A stretch of 64,000 nucleotides of DNA from positions 620,001 to 684,000 of the forward strand of contig NZ_HG992749.1 of assembly GCF_905175385.1 (NCBI RefSeq). Direction: 5' to 3'. Below the pieces are notes generated by a model, which was not told the DNA's origin, did not search any database, and worked only from the letters and a program-made list of their open reading frames with translations. How positions within the stretch are numbered: position 1 is the first letter of the stretch; every line of letters begins with the position of its first letter. A program made the position numbers and the translations under genes. Source of the stretch: Vibrio sp. B1FLJ16. Its GTDB lineage: Bacteria > Pseudomonadota > Gammaproteobacteria > Enterobacterales > Vibrionaceae. Positions 41,576 to 50,899 of this stretch are shown here, piece by piece.

Positions 41576-43525
41576 ATGAAGTTCAGTACTAAAGTTAAAG
41601 GTTGGATTGTTGTTGCGAGTATTGTTCCGGTATTGGTTGCTCTGCTTGTTTCTGTCTATTCATCGACACAAAGCCTTAATGCGTTAAATGAAGATCGTTT
41701 AATTGCACTTCGAGATACCAAACAAGCTCGTCTTGATGAGTTGTTCCAACGCTATCGAAACAATACGACGGTGGTTGCGCAGGTTGCTTCAGCGAACATC
41801 GAACAATTATTCAGTGATGATTTTCATCGCCTTCTTACAGACTTAAATAACCAACTGGATTTCTACGATATTTTTGTTGTCGACGAAGCCGGTGACATTA
41901 TCTACACCGTGGCTCGGGAAGCGGATTATCAGACTAATTTGCTCAACGGAATATACGCAAATTCCGGTTTAGGTGAGCTTTATCGAGCGATACGTTCAGG
42001 TAAGCCTTTTGCAGCCGTCGACTTCACTCCTTATGCCCCGTCTAATGGTGATCCAGCCGCGTTTCTTGGGGTTCCTATTGTTGTGAAAGGTGAACGTTGG
42101 ATGGTTGCCACCCAAATGTCCACTGAAGGCGTTAATTTGTTGATGAATTTACGCAGTGGTATGGGGGAATCCGGAGAGACCTACCTCGTCGGCTCTGACT
42201 TTAGAATGCGCTCAGATTCTTTTCTCGATCCTATCGGTCGTACTATTCAGGCTTCCTTTGCGGGAACAGTAGAAAAGAATGGGGTAAATAGTGAAGCCGT
42301 GAAACGTGCGTTAGCCGGAGAATCTGGTGTTGCTACGATTATTGATTACAACGGTAATCCTGTGGTGTCAGCATTCGCTCCGATTGATATGTACGGACAT
42401 CGTTGGGCGCTGTTATCGGAAATTGATGTAGCTGAAGCTGAGCTACCTATTAGTGAACTTATGACACGTAATGGCATCGTATTGCTGTTCGCAATTTTCG
42501 GCGGAATAGGAGTGTCACTGGCCGTGACCCGAGCGGTGATGAAACCGCTTGGCGGAGAGCCGGAAGAGATGAAGCAGCTGATGGAGCAACTTGCTCAGGG
42601 GGATCTGCGATTAAATATTTCCGAGGCAGAAGAAGGAAGCCTTAAGCAAACGCTGAATATCACTGCGAATCATCTGAGTGAGATGATAAGAGACATTAAC
42701 CAAGCCTCCTCTCAGTTAGCCGCTACCTCAGAAGAGCTGAGCGTGGTAACGGAACAGTCTGAGCAAAGCTTACATGAACAAAATGAGGAACTACAGCAAG
42801 CGGTAGAGGCGATCCGCCAGATGACATCGTCGATCAGTGAAGTAGCGGGTAGTGCCAGCGTCGTTTCTATCTCTACAGCGGATGCCAATCAAGATTGCCA
42901 GCAAGAGCTAAAGCGCATTATGCAAACAGTTCAAACTGTTGCGGGCCTTGTTGAACAAGTCGATGACGGTAATAACAACGTGGTGCAATTAGCGGAACAA
43001 GTTCGAGAAATCAGTACCTTACTGGATGTAATTCGCGGGGTCGCAGATCAAACCAATTTGCTTGCTCTGAATGCGGCTATCGAAGCTGCACGAGCTGGGG
43101 AGAGCGGGCGTGGATTCGCGGTCGTCGCCGAGGAAGTTCGCAGCCTAGCACAGCGTACTCAGGTGTCGACAGAGCAAATTGAAGAGATGGTACATCAGGT
43201 CAATCAGCAAGCTGCGCAAACTGAATCTATTATTAATAGCTGTAAGTTAGTGGCTGGGCAGACGATGGAACAAGTTCGGGAAACCGGTCAAATGATCGAA
43301 GCCGTTGTCGGCACAATGGATCAAATTCATCAGAAAACATCCTCTGTAAGTCAGGCGACAGAAGAGCAAGCAAGAGTCTCAAGTGGCATAGACACGAGCC
43401 TTCTGACCATTCAAGACCTTGCGACACAAAATGTTTCAGGGGCTCATGAAACTTCTGCGTCTAGCCGGGAGTTAGCGCGAGTGGCGGTTAACTTAAAAGA
43501 AATTGTCGACGCTTTTAAAGTTTAG
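41576..43525 (+). CDS. Methyl-accepting chemotaxis protein with Cache-type sensor
   Basis: A 649-residue chemoreceptor. First membrane span about 9-30, large periplasmic sensor (about 35-295) of double-Cache type (DIFVVDEAGDIIYTVA, ETYLVGSDFRMRSDS, INDYNG-type ends), second span about 300-322, HAMP (LGGEPEEMKQLMEQLAQGDL) and the signalling hairpin with [19 protein letters not shown] and [18 protein letters not shown]. It has no CheR-docking pentapeptide. Monocistronic with a terminator, so not part of the che operon at 51 kb. Ligand unknown. Confidence 0.93.
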   Translation: MKFSTKVKGWIVVASIVPVLVALLVSVYSSTQSLNALNEDRLIALRDTKQARLDELFQRYRNNTTVVAQVASANIEQLFSDDFHRLLTDLNNQLDFYDIFVVDEAGDIIYTVAREADYQTNLLNGIYANSGLGELYRAIRSGKPFAAVDFTPYAPSNGDPAAFLGVPIVVKGERWMVATQMSTEGVNLLMNLRSGMGESGETYLVGSDFRMRSDSFLDPIGRTIQASFAGTVEKNGVNSEAVKRALAGESGVATIIDYNGNPVVSAFAPIDMYGHRWALLSEIDVAEAELPISELMTRNGIVLLFAIFGGIGVSLAVTRAVMKPLGGEPEEMKQLMEQLAQGDLRLNISEAEEGSLKQTLNITANHLSEMIRDINQASSQLAATSEELSVVTEQSEQSLHEQNEELQQAVEAIRQMTSSISEVAGSASVVSISTADANQDCQQELKRIMQTVQTVAGLVEQVDDGNNNVVQLAEQVREISTLLDVIRGVADQTNLLALNAAIEAARAGESGRGFAVVAEEVRSLAQRTQVSTEQIEEMVHQVNQQAAQTESIINSCKLVAGQTMEQVRETGQMIEAVVGTMDQIHQKTSSVSQATEEQARVSSGIDTSLLTIQDLATQNVSGAHETSASSRELARVAVNLKEIVDAFKV

Positions 43526-43533
43526 CAATAATT

Positions 43534-43560
43534 AACCGCCTCAAATGAGGCGGTTTTTTT
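43534..43560 (+). terminator. Terminator of the chemoreceptor gene
   Basis: Stem AACCGCCTCA / TGAGGCGGTT, tight loop, then seven T. Confidence 0.93.
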
Positions 43561-43825
43561 ATCTATACTGAACGGGTTATTTTAGACATAGATTATGAGT
43601 GTCGATGCTGACTACTCCTTCACTCAAATAGAGCTTTGGGTTACCCATAGGCTGTCCTTGATTAAAGCTGTACGCTTTATGTTTTAATCGCTACTTTTCA
43701 ATGATTTAATTGTTTTTAGTTACCTGTATTCCAAAAGCTCATAGAGGTCGAATTTAATTCCCTTGTTAGATGGCATTTTATTCAACATGATGTGATGAAA
43801 CGACATTCATCAGGAAGGAATTCAT

Positions 43826-45157
43826 ATGTCTTATGTTTTTCATCGCCATTGCCACAACACGTTGCCAGTGATTGAGCGCGGAGAAGGGGTTTACCTGTTT
43901 GATAAACAGGGTAAGCAATATCTGGACGGGTGTGGCGGCGCTGCGGTTTCAAATCTTGGTCATAGTCATCAGGCCGTTAAGCTGGCGATGCTGGAACAGA
44001 TCGAACGAATTCCTTTTGCTCATACCGGTTTTTTCACCAGCGAAAGCGGAGAGCAACTCGCCGAGTTAATTTGTCAGCGCATGCCTGAGCAGTTCAACCA
44101 TGTATACCTTGTCAGTGGCGGTTCAGAAGCGGTTGAATCAGCACTTAAAATGGCACGCCAGTATTTTGTAGAGTCCGGTAAGCCAGAGAAAAAACACTTC
44201 ATTGCCCGCCAGCAGAGCTATCACGGAAACACACTCGGCGCGCTGTCTGTCGGGGGAAATGAGTGGCGACGAGAACCATTCAGGCTAATCCTTAACTCAG
44301 GTCACCACATCGCTCCTTGTTATGCATACCGTTATCAGAGAAGCGATGAATCTGAGCTGGATTACTCACTGCGCGCGGCCAATGAGTTGGAAGCAAAAAT
44401 CCTTGAGCTGGGCGCAGAAAATGTCATGGCGTTTATCGCTGAACCGATTGTTGGCGCGACAGCGGGCGCAGTTCCTGCGACGCAAGGTTACTTCAAACGT
44501 ATCCGGGAAATCTGCGACCAGTATGATGTGCTGCTCATCATGGATGAAGTAATGTGCGGTGTTGGCCGAAGCGGTAGTTTTTTCGCGTTTGAACAAGAGC
44601 AGGCAGAGCCTGATTTAGTCTGTATGGCGAAAGGGCTCGGCGCGGGCTATCAGCCGATTGGTGCGGTGGTGGCTAGCGATAAAGTGTACCGGGCGATAGA
44701 GTCGGGTAGCGGATTTTTCCAGCATGGCCATACATTTATGGCGCATCCGGTCGCTTGCGCGGCAGCCGTTGCGACAGTCAAAACGATATTCGAACAAGAT
44801 CTGTTGACCGAAGTGAAGCGGCAAGGGGCTCTGCTGCGTAATGAGCTTGTTACAGCGCTTTCTGACTTACCGTATATCGGTGATATCCGGGGCAAAGGCC
44901 TGTTTTTAGGGATTGAGCTGGTGGCTGATAAAGGGAGTAAAGCCCCTTTAAACAGAGCGACTTTGGCTGATAAACAAATCAAACAGCGGTCAATGGAAAA
45001 TGGTTTAATGTGTTATCCGATGGGCGGCACGATTGATGGCGTTAACGGACACCATATTTTACTGGCCCCTCCTTTCATTATTCAGCCACATCATATTGAC
45101 GAGCTGGTGGAGAAACTCACACGTACACTCAGCGAGGTATCCCATACATGGCTGTAG
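43826..45157 (+). CDS. Class-III aminotransferase (omega/beta-amino type)
   Basis: A 443-residue PLP enzyme of fold type I. The PLP lysine is K269 (VCMAKGLGAGYQPIGAVV), the pyridine-binding aspartate D240 (IMDEVMCGVGRSG), and YHGNTLGALSVGG stacks the cofactor. Class III covers omega-amino, beta-amino and diamine transaminases, and the sequence does not fix the substrate. Its last 10 bases overlap the BKACE gene, so both are translated from one message. Together they could turn a beta-amino acid into a beta-keto acid and cleave it. AAGGAA precedes the ATG. Confidence 0.93.
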   Translation: MSYVFHRHCHNTLPVIERGEGVYLFDKQGKQYLDGCGGAAVSNLGHSHQAVKLAMLEQIERIPFAHTGFFTSESGEQLAELICQRMPEQFNHVYLVSGGSEAVESALKMARQYFVESGKPEKKHFIARQQSYHGNTLGALSVGGNEWRREPFRLILNSGHHIAPCYAYRYQRSDESELDYSLRAANELEAKILELGAENVMAFIAEPIVGATAGAVPATQGYFKRIREICDQYDVLLIMDEVMCGVGRSGSFFAFEQEQAEPDLVCMAKGLGAGYQPIGAVVASDKVYRAIESGSGFFQHGHTFMAHPVACAAAVATVKTIFEQDLLTEVKRQGALLRNELVTALSDLPYIGDIRGKGLFLGIELVADKGSKAPLNRATLADKQIKQRSMENGLMCYPMGGTIDGVNGHHILLAPPFIIQPHHIDELVEKLTRTLSEVSHTWL

Positions 45158-45987
45158 AGACTGCACTGAGCAGAGCATCTGTCGCGATTATCGTGGCACC
45201 GAATGGCGCGAGAAAGACCAAGCAGGATCACCAGAATCTGCCAATGACCATTGAGGAGCTGGTGGCTGAAGCGCGAGCCTGTCAGGCGGCGGGGGCTGCT
45301 ATGATACATTTGCATGCCAGAGATATTCACGGCAGGCACTCACTGGAAATTGAGGATAATCTGCCCGTTTATCACGCCGTGAAAGAGGCGGTCGGTGATA
45401 AGATGATTGTTCAGCTGACGACAGAAGCGGTCGGGCAGTATTCAGCGCTGCAACAGATGGCGCTGATTAAAGCAGTACGCCCGGAGGCCGCTTCTTTTGC
45501 GTTAAGAGAGCTGATTCCTGATGATAAAAGTGAAAAAGCAGCGAGCGACTTTTTCTGCTGGGTTGCCGGGAAGAATATTCTCAGCCAAATCATTCTTTAT
45601 GATGAAGCGGACATTGAACGTTATTTCCGCTATCGCAGCAGCGGTATATTACCTGATCACAATCAGCATGTGCTGGTTGTGCTCGGGCGATACCATAAAA
45701 ATCAACAGTCTTCCCCATGGGATTTACACGGCCTGCGTTTAGAGCAGTTCAGACAGGAGGGAATTCGCTGCGCAGTGTGTGCATTTGGCGAAAAAGAGCA
45801 GGACTGCCTGACCTCTGCGATGCTGCTCGGTTTAGATGTGCGGGTCGGGTTCGAAAATAACCATCTGGATGCAACTGGAGAACTGGCAAAAAGTAACGCT
45901 GCACAAGTAAAAGCGCTAAGCGATATCAGTCAGTTAGTGAATGTACCCTTGGATGATGTGTATAGTCTCAGAGCATCCTTGTCGTAA
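45148..45987 (+). CDS. BKACE-family beta-keto acid cleavage enzyme
   Basis: A 279-residue protein of the family founded by 3-keto-5-aminohexanoate cleavage enzyme (Kce). The zinc motif is H54 and H56 (AMIHLHARD) and the C-terminal VRVGFENNHLDATGELAKSNA (in two parts) is the family end. BKACE enzymes condense a beta-keto acid with acetyl-CoA to give acetoacetate and a new acyl-CoA. Substrates in the family vary widely. It overlaps the aminotransferase gene by 10 bases. A lysine-fermentation cluster is not present, so the classical Kce role is unlikely. Confidence 0.9.
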   Translation: MAVETALSRASVAIIVAPNGARKTKQDHQNLPMTIEELVAEARACQAAGAAMIHLHARDIHGRHSLEIEDNLPVYHAVKEAVGDKMIVQLTTEAVGQYSALQQMALIKAVRPEAASFALRELIPDDKSEKAASDFFCWVAGKNILSQIILYDEADIERYFRYRSSGILPDHNQHVLVVLGRYHKNQQSSPWDLHGLRLEQFRQEGIRCAVCAFGEKEQDCLTSAMLLGLDVRVGFENNHLDATGELAKSNAAQVKALSDISQLVNVPLDDVYSLRASLS

Positions 45988-46042
45988 CAGATTTGGTTTC
46001 CACCTTTGCAAAGAATCTTCGTTTACTTGTTCTCAGAAACAG

Positions 46043-46064
46043 AAAAGGCTCCATGGAGCCTCTT
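46043..46064. terminator. Short palindromic terminator between convergent genes
   Basis: AGGCTCC-AT-GGAGCCT flanked by AAAA on the left and TCTT on the right. It may end both the BKACE message and the metT-like gene on the other strand. Confidence 0.5.
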
Positions 46065-46085
46065 ATTGTACTTGTCACATTGTCA

Positions 46086-47453
46086 TTATTGTTCTGTCTG
46101 AGCTTCTGGCTGGCGTGCTTTGTGTTTGATAAATACCGCTGCAATTGCGGCTATCGCAAGTGCAAAACAGTAATAAGAGTTCGACACAACTTCCAGCGGG
46201 GACAAATTAAATACTGAGCCAAGCAGTAGCACCTGAGCGCCGTATGGCAGAATACCCTGTACCACGCAAGAGAAGATATCCAGCAGGCTTGCAGAGCGGC
46301 GCGGAGAGACATTGTTCTCTTCCGCTAACTGACGGGCAACGCTGCCTGAAACAATGATTGCTACTGTGTTGTTCGCCGTACAGCCATTAACCATAGAAAC
46401 CAGACCCGCGATACCCAGTTCGCTTGCACGGCTGTTGGCATGTTTGGAGTGACTAGAGCCGAAGGTCTTGATCATTCTGCTTACCAGGCTGGTCAGGAAA
46501 GCAAGACCGCCCTGACGACGCATCAGTTCACTCAGGCCGCCAATCAGCATAGAGAGCAGAAAGATTTCCTGCATGTTACCAAAGCCAGTGTATACATCCT
46601 GCGCCATATTCGTCAGACCATAGCCATCGATTGAAGCCAGGCCTACGCCACCAGCTAATAGAATACCAATGGTCAGAACGACAAATACGTTCATACCAGA
46701 TACGGCTAATACCAGAATTGTTATGTACGGTAGTACTTTAAGCCACTCAACAGGCCCTGCTTCCGGCACTTGGGTTGCTGTGCTGTTGTAAGCGAAAACC
46801 ACCATCGCAATCAGTGCTGCCGGTATTGCAATACGGACGTTCTCTCTGAATTTATCCTTCATTTCACAGCCCTGAGAGCGCGTTGCCGCGATTGTTGTGT
46901 CAGAGATAATTGAAAGGTTATCACCAAACATTGCGCCACTCAGTACAACGCCTGCCGTCATTGGTAAGCTCATTCCCGCTGACTCTGCAATGCCTAATGC
47001 GACTGGTGCAACCGCCGCAATTGTCCCCATTGAAGTGCCCATCGAGGTTGCGATAAATGCTGAGATCAGGAAAAGACCCGGTAAGATCATGCTGGTCGGA
47101 ATTGCGGACAGGCCCAGGTTCACCGTTGCATCTACGCCACCAGACGCTTTTGCTACCGCTGCGAATGCGCCCGCAAGCAGGTAGATCATGCACATCGCGA
47201 TGATGTCCTGATGACCCACGCCACGCATAAAGTGTTCGATTGACTGTCCGAGCTTATCTTTGCTTAACAGAAAGGCAAGAATGATGGCAGGTAAAACCGC
47301 AATTGGCGCTGGCAGTTGATAGAAAGCAAAGTCAACACCTTGCAGCGATAAGTAAGTCCCTACACCGATAAAGAGTGCAAGGAACACAATAAGTGGAATA
47401 AGAGCAATTGCTGAAGGTGCAACGGCTTGAGTAGTATGCTGGGAACCGGACAT
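46086..47453 (-). CDS. metT: NhaC-family transporter, probable methionine transporter MetT
   Basis: A 455-residue protein of about 11-12 membrane spans, of the NhaC Na+/H+ antiporter superfamily (HFMRGVGHQDIIAMCMIYLL, GTSMGTIAAVAPVALGIAE, SGAMFGDNLSIISDTTIAAT). The NhaC label alone would suggest ion exchange. A MetJ operator with one perfect AGACGTCT box lies 62 bases upstream, and MetJ-controlled NhaC-type proteins in vibrios and Shewanella have been proposed as methionine transporters (MetT). I follow that assignment by context. The ATG at 47453 (MSGSQHTTQ) is chosen; the open frame begins 16 codons earlier without similarity. Confidence 0.8.
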   Translation of the reverse strand: MSGSQHTTQAVAPSAIALIPLIVFLALFIGVGTYLSLQGVDFAFYQLPAPIAVLPAIILAFLLSKDKLGQSIEHFMRGVGHQDIIAMCMIYLLAGAFAAVAKASGGVDATVNLGLSAIPTSMILPGLFLISAFIATSMGTSMGTIAAVAPVALGIAESAGMSLPMTAGVVLSGAMFGDNLSIISDTTIAATRSQGCEMKDKFRENVRIAIPAALIAMVVFAYNSTATQVPEAGPVEWLKVLPYITILVLAVSGMNVFVVLTIGILLAGGVGLASIDGYGLTNMAQDVYTGFGNMQEIFLLSMLIGGLSELMRRQGGLAFLTSLVSRMIKTFGSSHSKHANSRASELGIAGLVSMVNGCTANNTVAIIVSGSVARQLAEENNVSPRRSASLLDIFSCVVQGILPYGAQVLLLGSVFNLSPLEVVSNSYYCFALAIAAIAAVFIKHKARQPEAQTEQ

Positions 47454-47514
47454 GTAAACGACAAAAATAATCAATGAGAAAGGCGAGCAGACTAATAGCA
47501 CTGCTGAGTGATGT

Positions 47515-47538
47515 CAACGTCTAGACGTCTAAATGGCT
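47515..47538 (-). promoter_or_regulatory. MetJ operator (met boxes)
   Basis: Three adjacent 8-base boxes: CAACGTCT (6/8), AGACGTCT (8/8) and AAATGGCT (5/8) against the MetJ consensus AGACGTCT. The centre forms the perfect palindrome ACGTCTAGACGT. MetJ with SAM binds tandem boxes and represses. Position fits control of the leftward transporter gene. Confidence 0.75.
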
Positions 47539-47621
47539 GGTGGATTTTTGCTTTTGATGTCGTCATTTAACGGGTTTGTATATTATCTTATTGATAATGT
47601 TAACTTTAGTTTTATTGGTGA

Positions 47622-48203
47622 TCATTTTACTGATTTGGCTTTTTTTCGCTTTATAATTCCAGACACCATCCATATAAATAAAGCGGCTGCAATTACCCAG
47701 ACAAAGTACTTGTACTGACGATATAAATGATCGAGCGAGTTTATGTTCTCGAACACATAATTGGTCAGTAAGCTGAATACCAATACCCAGATGGTTGAGG
47801 CGAGTGCATTACCGAGTAAGAATTCTCTGCGCGGCATTTTGGCTACCCCGCATGCTAACGGCATAAACTGTTTCATACCTTCAATAAAACGACTGACAAC
47901 CAGACAGGCCGGGCCGTATTTTTGGATGGCGTACTGAAGTTTGGCTATTCTCGGTCCTGATATGTAGCCTTTTTTATCTAACCAGCCTTCAAAGTAATAA
48001 CCGATCAGGTAGCCACAGGTGTTGCCGGAAAAGCAGCTCAACCAAGATAAAATCATTACTGTACTTAGATTCATCACTTGGTCGGTAGAGAGGATAGAGG
48101 CGGCGATCAGTAAAGACTGGCCAGGCATAGGGATCCCTACACCTTCAAGAAAAATGCTCACCACCAGCGCAAGGTAACCGTACTGCTCAAGCAGGGGTTT
48201 CAT
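47622..48203 (-). CDS. DedA-family membrane protein
   Basis: A 193-residue inner-membrane protein of the DedA (SNARE-associated/VTT) family, whose members flip lipids and support membrane-potential balance. Visible are VVSIFLEGVGIPMPGQSLLI, GNTCGYLIGYYFEGW, FIEGMKQFMPLACGVAKM and a basic C-terminus (KRKKAKSVK). The start is uncertain: ATG at 48203 gives MKPLLEQYGYLALV; a TTG at 48233 (LEIINELLNS) is possible, and neither has a strong ribosome site. Confidence 0.88.
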   Translation of the reverse strand: MKPLLEQYGYLALVVSIFLEGVGIPMPGQSLLIAASILSTDQVMNLSTVMILSWLSCFSGNTCGYLIGYYFEGWLDKKGYISGPRIAKLQYAIQKYGPACLVVSRFIEGMKQFMPLACGVAKMPRREFLLGNALASTIWVLVFSLLTNYVFENINSLDHLYRQYKYFVWVIAAALFIWMVSGIIKRKKAKSVK

Positions 48204-48340
48204 GGAATTGAGTAGCTCGTTAATGATTTCCAATAGTAAAAATCCGCTTTTCTGTCCCGAACACCTGAGATATCTGTGTCCTGACAGAGTGGTTAGAATA
48301 ATGCCTGACAAGCTATCGCCAGCTTTATTCTCGGCTGACG

Positions 48341-48370
48341 ATAGTTCGATAGTTCGATAGTTCGATAGTT
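48341..48370. repeat. Tandem 8-base repeat
   Basis: Three perfect copies of ATAGTTCG plus a partial ATAGTT, just after the stop of the GNAT-nitrilase gene. Simple repeats of this kind change copy number by slippage. Confidence 0.9.
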
Positions 48371-48375
48371 TGTTA

Positions 48376-49908
48376 CTACTCTTTTACTTTGGTAAAACCG
48401 CCGTACAAATCGAGACGGCGGTGGCGCAGGTTGGTCACTGAGCCTTCCGTGTTGAGCTGCTTAAGCTTAGTTAAATCGACATCCGCGAAAATGATCATTT
48501 CGGTGTTCGCGCTCGCTTCTGTCAGTGTTGCATCGTGCGGGAAGTAAATATCAGAAGGTGAGAAGACCGCAGATTGCGCATACTGAATGTCGACATTGTC
48601 TACGCGGGGCAGGTTACCGACACTGCCGCCAATTGCCACATAACATTCGTTTTCTATAGCGCGGGACTGCGAACAAATTCGCACCCGCTGATAGCCGTTT
48701 TTGGTATCGGTCCAGAACGGCACAAACACGATTTGAGCGCCTTGTTCGGCAAGCATTCTGCCCAGCTCCGGAAACTCGCTGTCGTAACAAATGAGTATCC
48801 CGACCTTACCTGCGTCAGTTTCAAATACCTGTACGCTGTCACCCCCGTCGATTACCCAGTCTTTTTGTTCATGCGGCGTGATGTGAACTTTGTATTGGGC
48901 GTTGATCTGCCCGTCACGCTGTAATAAGTAAGCGACGTTGTAGAGCTTTTCATCTTCGATGACCGGCATACTTCCAGCGATGATGTTGATGTTGTAGGTC
49001 ACCGCCATCTGTGAGAAGCGGTTTTTGATCTCTGCAGAGAAACTGGCAAGAAAGCGTATTGCCTCTACGGAGTTCTGATCTCTTTGCAGTCCCATCAGCG
49101 GAGCGTTAAAGAACTCAGGGAAGAGGGCAAAATCGGCTTTGTAATTAGCCAGAGACGAGACAAAAAACTCAGCCTGGTCAAGTAAGTCTTCCAAATCGTT
49201 CATAGCTCGCATTTGCCATTGCACCACACCAATACGGATCAGGGTTTTCTCAACATCGTGGACTGACTGAATATCTTCCTCATAGAAAAAGTTATCCCAT
49301 TCAAGTAGCGTCGCGTAGCCCATGGACGCATCGTCCTCCGGCAGATAACCACGCATAATACGCTTTACATCAAAATCGTTGGCCAGTTGGAATGACAGAA
49401 TCGGATCGTGCAGCTCACGTCGCTTAACTTTATCGATGTACTCGGCAACGCTTAATTCATCCGCGTATTTATGGTAATTAGGAATGCGTCCACCGGCTAA
49501 TATCGCTTTAAAGTTTTTACTGCGACACAACTCTTTACGCGCATCATACAGACGACGCCCTAAGCGCAATCCGCGATAATCCGGGTGCACAAACACATCA
49601 AGCCCGTACATGGCATCGCCAGTGACTTTGTTTTGAATGACGTTGTTTTCAGTGATGATGTCGCTGTAAAGGTGAGGGAGTGAGATTCGATTGTAATCGA
49701 CTTTCATAGTCAGCGCAGCGCCGACTATCTTACCGTTATCCTCAATACAAATTTGTCCGTCGGGGAACTGATGTATGAGATCCATGATGGTCAGACGCGG
49801 CCAAGAGCCTCCCACATCAGGAAATATCAGCTCCATGAGTTCCGCGAGTTCTGGGTAATCTGTCGGCTCAATGGTACGTAAAGAGAGTTTGGGCGAGTTA
49901 GTGTCCAT
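48376..49908 (-). CDS. GNAT acetyltransferase-nitrilase fusion protein
   Basis: A 510-residue two-domain protein. The N-terminal GNAT domain (about 8-170) shows DVFVHPDYRGLRLGRRLYDAR, the acetyl-CoA-binding motif A. The C-terminal carbon-nitrogen hydrolase (about 222-505) has the nitrilase triad E265 (LFPEFFNAP), K340 (AQYKVHITPHE) and C374 (ILICYDSEFPELG). Both active sites look intact. The fusion is a recurrent but functionally undefined architecture; it may acylate and hydrolyse related amides. The LysR gene 100 bases upstream, on the same strand, may control it. Confidence 0.93.
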   Translation of the reverse strand: MDTNSPKLSLRTIEPTDYPELAELMELIFPDVGGSWPRLTIMDLIHQFPDGQICIEDNGKIVGAALTMKVDYNRISLPHLYSDIITENNVIQNKVTGDAMYGLDVFVHPDYRGLRLGRRLYDARKELCRSKNFKAILAGGRIPNYHKYADELSVAEYIDKVKRRELHDPILSFQLANDFDVKRIMRGYLPEDDASMGYATLLEWDNFFYEEDIQSVHDVEKTLIRIGVVQWQMRAMNDLEDLLDQAEFFVSSLANYKADFALFPEFFNAPLMGLQRDQNSVEAIRFLASFSAEIKNRFSQMAVTYNINIIAGSMPVIEDEKLYNVAYLLQRDGQINAQYKVHITPHEQKDWVIDGGDSVQVFETDAGKVGILICYDSEFPELGRMLAEQGAQIVFVPFWTDTKNGYQRVRICSQSRAIENECYVAIGGSVGNLPRVDNVDIQYAQSAVFSPSDIYFPHDATLTEASANTEMIIFADVDLTKLKQLNTEGSVTNLRHRRLDLYGGFTKVKE

Positions 49909-50008
49909 ATTCTACTATCCATTTATCCTTTCTAAACAGTATGGATGAGAATGCCATATACACCCAACCACGACTAACGGTGGCGGTATGGAAATAGAAC
50001 CAGATTTA

Positions 50009-50899
50009 CTATGCGTTGTGCGGTAACTTATGTTTCAGCCACTGGGAAAACAGGGACACTTTTCTGGAGTTCAAACGATAAGTCGGAGTAATCACATAAT
50101 AGCCATATCCGCTCCGCAGAGTCATGTTATCTATATGTTTAATATCCCCGCGTTGGATAGCAAACTGCGCCATAAAATCAGGCAGCAGGGCAAGTCCTTT
50201 CTCCATTCTTACTGCTTCGTAAGCCAGATAAAAATGCTCAAATCCGACCGTATGATACGTGATCGGGTTATTTAATGCGTGATCAGCTTTGAACTGCTCC
50301 CAAAGCTGGGGGCGGGTAGTTTGCGGGATAAACGGATAATCGCACACAGCTTGTTTGTTTTTCAGCGATGGAGTGCTTGCGCTGCCCACAAGCAGTAACG
50401 TTTCTTCACACAGTAACTGACTGTATTCATGTTGATTCGATAGTGGCAGGCACCTTACGCTGATATCGCTGTCATTGTTGATGTTCTTGATGGGACCATC
50501 ACCGGTACGAATTTTAACTCGTATATTCGGGTGTTGCTGGTGGAAGTCGTCGATGTTGGGCACTAACCATAAACTGGCGAAAGAAGGCGTAACATCGACT
50601 ATTAACAGTTCTTGTTCAGTATTTTGCTGAATAAGGCTGGCGGTTGCATGCTGAATGATCTCCAGCGCTTCTGTTACTTTTGGTAAATACCGCTTTCCTT
50701 CTTCAGTGAGTTCTATCCCATTAAGTTCACGCCTTATCAATGGCAAGCCTACAAGTTGTTCCAATGATGCGATTTGCTTGCTTACCGCTCCCTGAGTGAC
50801 ACACAGATCATTTGCTGCTTTAGAAAAGCTCAGGTGACTGGCCACGGCGACAAACGTTCTCAACGCTCGTATAGAAGGGTACTCACTGCCTTTTCTCAT
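50009..50899 (-). CDS. LysR-family regulator (GcvA-like)
   Basis: A 296-residue LysR regulator. The helix-turn-helix is at about 8-66 (FVAVASHLSFSKAANDLCVTQGAVSKQIASLE), followed by a substrate-binding domain (VDVTPSFASLWLVPNIDDFHQQHP in two parts). It lies between the GNAT-nitrilase gene, which it precedes on the same strand, and the divergent chemosensory operon; it could regulate either. Confidence 0.92.
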   Translation of the reverse strand: MRKGSEYPSIRALRTFVAVASHLSFSKAANDLCVTQGAVSKQIASLEQLVGLPLIRRELNGIELTEEGKRYLPKVTEALEIIQHATASLIQQNTEQELLIVDVTPSFASLWLVPNIDDFHQQHPNIRVKIRTGDGPIKNINNDSDISVRCLPLSNQHEYSQLLCEETLLLVGSASTPSLKNKQAVCDYPFIPQTTRPQLWEQFKADHALNNPITYHTVGFEHFYLAYEAVRMEKGLALLPDFMAQFAIQRGDIKHIDNMTLRSGYGYYVITPTYRLNSRKVSLFSQWLKHKLPHNA

